64,000 nt of DNA, taken from NCBI GenBank assembly GCA_963757135.1, contig CAVWQE010000005.1:248001-312000 (forward strand), read 5' to 3'. Position numbers and translations under genes: made by a program. The DNA is from Gp1-AA145 sp963757135 (GTDB taxonomy: Bacteria > Acidobacteriota > Terriglobia > Terriglobales > Acidobacteriaceae). The notes beneath the pieces were generated by a model. The model was not told the DNA's origin and made no database searches. It saw nothing but the letters and a program-made list of their open reading frames with translations. Below, in pieces: positions 61,492-64,000 of this stretch (the stretch's first letter is position 1; each line of letters starts with the position of its first letter).

Positions 61492-61554
61492 TCAGAGTGT
61501 CCTCGATAGGAGTGCCGCAGGCATTTTACCTGTGATTGCAGTGAACTGTCTGCC

Positions 61555-61657
61555 GGAAGCAGTAGTCAGTTGCTAGTTGGTAGTTGTTAGTGACCAGTTG
61601 TACCCCTTCATGACGCCGCCCAAACAAGGAACAAATTAACTGTCAACTAGCAACCAC
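61555..61657. repeat. Short-period GTTGCTAGTTGG-like repeats
   Basis: A stretch of GTTGCTA, GTTGGTA and GTTGTTA steps (about 61568-61592) is partly mirrored by AACTGTCAACTAGCAACCAC (about 61638-61657), so it can fold back. Non-coding, between acs and the acetyltransferase. Confidence 0.5.
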
Positions 61658-62629
61658 CTACTGCTCTTCCCTTTTCTCCAGCAGATACGCTCCGGGCCCC
61701 TGCTGTCCGCGAATAGAGCGGACAAATTCTTTGACCGCGAAGCCAGCTTGCAGTGACTCAGTGAAAGCTTGGCGAGTGGCCAGTCGCCATTCACGCGCCA
61801 AAGGTTCATTTTCGGACTCAATCCGATCCATGTCGCCGGGGATCTCGATTGCGATCCGCTGTCGGGACAAGGCCTGGCCAACGTCGCTGATCGCCGGACG
61901 CCCAGCCCCATTAAATGAAATCAGCGGCTCGAGATGAGCCAGGGTGTCGAGGTTGTCGATGCGAATGTCTTTTCCGCGCAATCTGGCTTCGACGCGAGGA
62001 TCGGCGAGGTGCCAGGTCACCCACAAGCGGTCAGTACCGTTCCGGTGCAGAGGGCTGGAGGTTTTGGGACCGTAAAAATCAATTCGATAGTCGTTTGAGA
62101 TCACTCCCAGCCGGCCGAAGTTCAGGTGTGCGTTGCGAGCGCGCAGCGGATCAAATGTCCAAGTTATTTCTTTAATGCCCAGGGCGAGCGCCTTCTGACG
62201 CTGTGCTAACTTCAGTCTGTATCCGATGCCCGATCCACGATGAGAGTTGCGAACACCCAGCATGTGCGAGTGAAATGCTGTCCTGCCGTGCTCCAGACTC
62301 GGCAGGGCAAAAGCAAAACCTACGAGTTTATCTTTGTCGAAGGCCCCAATCCATAAGGCACCCGCGGCGCGGGTAGCAACAGCCAACGCGAGCGGGGTTA
62401 CATCCCGGTCGTCCGCGCCCCAAGTCTCCTTTTCCAGATGCAAGGCAAGTTGCAGGTCAGCAATAGATTCGAGGTCGCGAATCAAAATCTCGGGATTGAC
62501 TGAGGGAGTTGGCACGACCGCTTGGCCGATCACTATACGTGAGATGCCACGGTGATGCCACCAGAGGCGCTGTCCGAGCACTGGGTAAATTTTTGTAAAT
62601 GCTTGAGCACAATCGAATTGTGGCCTCAT
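61658..62629 (-). CDS. GNAT-family acetyltransferase
   Basis: About 323 residues. Acetyl-CoA site in MLGVRNSHRGSGIGYRLKLAQR (R-x-x-G-x-G/A), with KEITWTFDPLRARNAHLNFGRLG further on, characteristic of a GNAT-like group of predicted acetyltransferases. The start is uncertain: ATG 62629, or GTG at 62533 or 62515, just before the domain. Substrate unknown. Divergent from the efflux adaptor. Confidence 0.75.
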   Translation of the reverse strand: MRPQFDCAQAFTKIYPVLGQRLWWHHRGISRIVIGQAVVPTPSVNPEILIRDLESIADLQLALHLEKETWGADDRDVTPLALAVATRAAGALWIGAFDKDKLVGFAFALPSLEHGRTAFHSHMLGVRNSHRGSGIGYRLKLAQRQKALALGIKEITWTFDPLRARNAHLNFGRLGVISNDYRIDFYGPKTSSPLHRNGTDRLWVTWHLADPRVEARLRGKDIRIDNLDTLAHLEPLISFNGAGRPAISDVGQALSRQRIAIEIPGDMDRIESENEPLAREWRLATRQAFTESLQAGFAVKEFVRSIRGQQGPGAYLLEKREEQ

Positions 62630-62732
62630 CCAACAGGAGTCGAAGTGTCTGCAATATTCGGGCGTGACCGTTTTGGATTGGTTAAGATTGGAAGGCACTG
62701 CTGCTCTTCTTAGACGAGGCGAGAATAAACTA

Positions 62733-64000
62733 ATGAGTTCGATCCCCAGCCGCACAATTCCTGCGATTGCCGGAACGCTGATGTTCGCATTCCTGCTTAA
62801 TGCCTGTTCGAGCTCCGACCCTGCGCCCTCGAAAGCGCGCGCCAATGCCCTTCAGGTCATGCCTGTGACCGTGGCCAAGGTCATGCAACAGGATCTGCCC
62901 GTTTATCTGAGCGGATTGGGTTCGATTGCGGCATATTACACGGTGAACGTAAAGAGTCGTGTGGACGGCCAACTGGTTGACGTCAAGTTTAAAGAGGGTG
63001 AGTTGGTGAAGCAGGGTGCCCTGCTGGCGGTGATTGATCCGCGGCCATATCAGGTGCAGTTGGAACAAGCCCAGTCACAGTTATTCAAAGACCAGGCTTC
63101 ATTGCGCGATGCGCAGCTCAACTTCCAGCGATACAAGGGACTGTTGCAAAACTCGGGAGCGATGTCCCAGCAACAAGTAGATACTCAACAAGCGACCGTG
63201 GATCAACTTGAGGGCACGGTTCGCAACGACCAGGCAACTGTGGATAGCGCCAAACTGAACCTGATCTACTGCCACATTACTGCGTCAGTCAGCGGGCGAA
63301 TCGGATTGCGGCTAGTGGACCCCGGAAATATGGTCCACGCCTCGGACACGAACCCACTGTTTGTCATCACACAACTGCAGCCGATCACAGCGCTTTTCAC
63401 GTTGCCCGAAGACCAGTTGCCCGAAGTAGCGCAGCATCAGCGCAAAGCTCCGCTCGAGGTAGATGCCTACAGCCGGGACAATCAGGCGAAGCTGGCTACG
63501 GGCAAGCTGCTCACCATCGATAACCAAATTGACCAGACAACTGGAACGGGGAAGCTGAAAGCCGTGTTTTCGAACGAAGATAGCGTGCTTTGGCCGAACC
63601 AGTTCGTCAACATCCATCTGCTGCTGGAAACCAGGAGGAATGCCACCGTCATTCCATCGGCTGCGGTGCAACAAGGACCGCAGGGCAGCTACGTCTATGT
63701 GGTGAAGCCGGATGAAACGGTCGAGGTTCGAAACGTCAGCGTCGCTCTGAGCGAAGCCACTCTGACACAAATAGCAAGCGGCGTGTCTCCTGACGAGGTT
63801 GTCGTCACCGACGGGCAGGACAAACTACAAGCGGGCAGCCGCGTGAAACCAAATTTTCAAAACGCAGGCCCCAACAACGGCTCTCAAGATCGCGGGCCGG
63901 CACCGGCCGCCGCGGGCGGAGGCCGAAGATCTGGCGCCTCTGGCCGGACGAATCAGCCTGCGGCCAACACCGGCAGCAGCCAAAGTACTCAACCTGGGAA
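62733..64000 (+). CDS. RND efflux periplasmic adaptor (MdtA/AcrA-like), 3' end cut
   Basis: An open frame from ATG 62733 to the window edge, 422 codons with no stop. Signal with lipobox LLNAC, so a lipid-anchored membrane fusion protein. Lipoyl-like part (KSRVDGQLVDVKFKEGELV), helical hairpin (about 110-180), second lipoyl half (GLRLVDPGNMVHASD) and the barrel (FTLPEDQLPEV), ending in a Gly/Ala/Asn-rich tail. An inner-membrane RND pump is expected next. Confidence 0.9.
   Translation, partial: MSSIPSRTIPAIAGTLMFAFLLNACSSSDPAPSKARANALQVMPVTVAKVMQQDLPVYLSGLGSIAAYYTVNVKSRVDGQLVDVKFKEGELVKQGALLAVIDPRPYQVQLEQAQSQLFKDQASLRDAQLNFQRYKGLLQNSGAMSQQQVDTQQATVDQLEGTVRNDQATVDSAKLNLIYCHITASVSGRIGLRLVDPGNMVHASDTNPLFVITQLQPITALFTLPEDQLPEVAQHQRKAPLEVDAYSRDNQAKLATGKLLTIDNQIDQTTGTGKLKAVFSNEDSVLWPNQFVNIHLLLETRRNATVIPSAAVQQGPQGSYVYVVKPDETVEVRNVSVALSEATLTQIASGVSPDEVVVTDGQDKLQAGSRVKPNFQNAGPNNGSQDRGPAPAAAGGGRRSGASGRTNQPAANTGSSQSTQPG

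Overview
The window looks like a chromosomal segment from an Acidobacteriota (Terriglobia-like) diderm. The pointers are a VWFA-domain protein of the type common in acidobacteria, many lineage-style secreted hypotheticals, abundant dispersed palindromic repeats, and a core gene set with high identity of motif to standard bacterial families. No rRNA, CRISPR array or prophage was seen.

Left part (1-24.3 kb), accessory. It opens with a fragment of a gene and an IS481-like insertion sequence with a 15-bp target duplication. Then follow a single-domain response regulator, a Crp/Fnr regulator, small unknown proteins, a class D sortase with its own LPXTG substrate, a secreted VWFA protein, an OmpA-type lipoprotein, outer-membrane barrel proteins, a periplasmic beta-carbonic anhydrase, and a sulfatase island: three sulfatases plus the formylglycine-generating enzyme that would activate them. 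Across this part a 14-bp palindrome (TGTCA-N4-TGACA, with degenerate versions) recurs in front of genes. It has the geometry of a Crp/Fnr box, and one degenerate copy lies upstream of the local Crp/Fnr gene itself, so a shared regulon is plausible. This block stops at the 3' side of a tRNA-His gene (24.3 kb), which may be an island boundary.

Right part (24.5-64 kb), mostly housekeeping or conserved. In order: a nucleotide-sugar dehydrogenase homologue that has lost its catalytic residues; trpD; an M1-peptidase-like protein without zinc ligands, coupled to rlmB; a LytTR response regulator; a second Crp/Fnr regulator; a sigma54 activator gene split by two compensating frameshifts; purS-glmS; a vapBC toxin-antitoxin pair whose operator lies inside the end of the upstream membrane-protein gene; a histone-deacetylase-family hydrolase; hspR; an amino-acid permease; a GxxExxY gene flanked by inverted repeats; dnaJ and dnaK; an AlbA_2/Schlafen-like protein; a Na+/H+ antiporter; a DEAD-box RNA helicase; Sel1-repeat proteins; a tyrosine/dual-specificity phosphatase; an ECF sigma factor with a small membrane partner; an orphan ParD-like antitoxin; acetyl-CoA synthetase; an acetyltransferase; and the start of an RND efflux adaptor that runs off the window.

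Several families of palindromic repeats are scattered through the right part. Some sit between genes, some sit at gene 3' ends, and at least two seem to have been inserted in frame into coding sequences.
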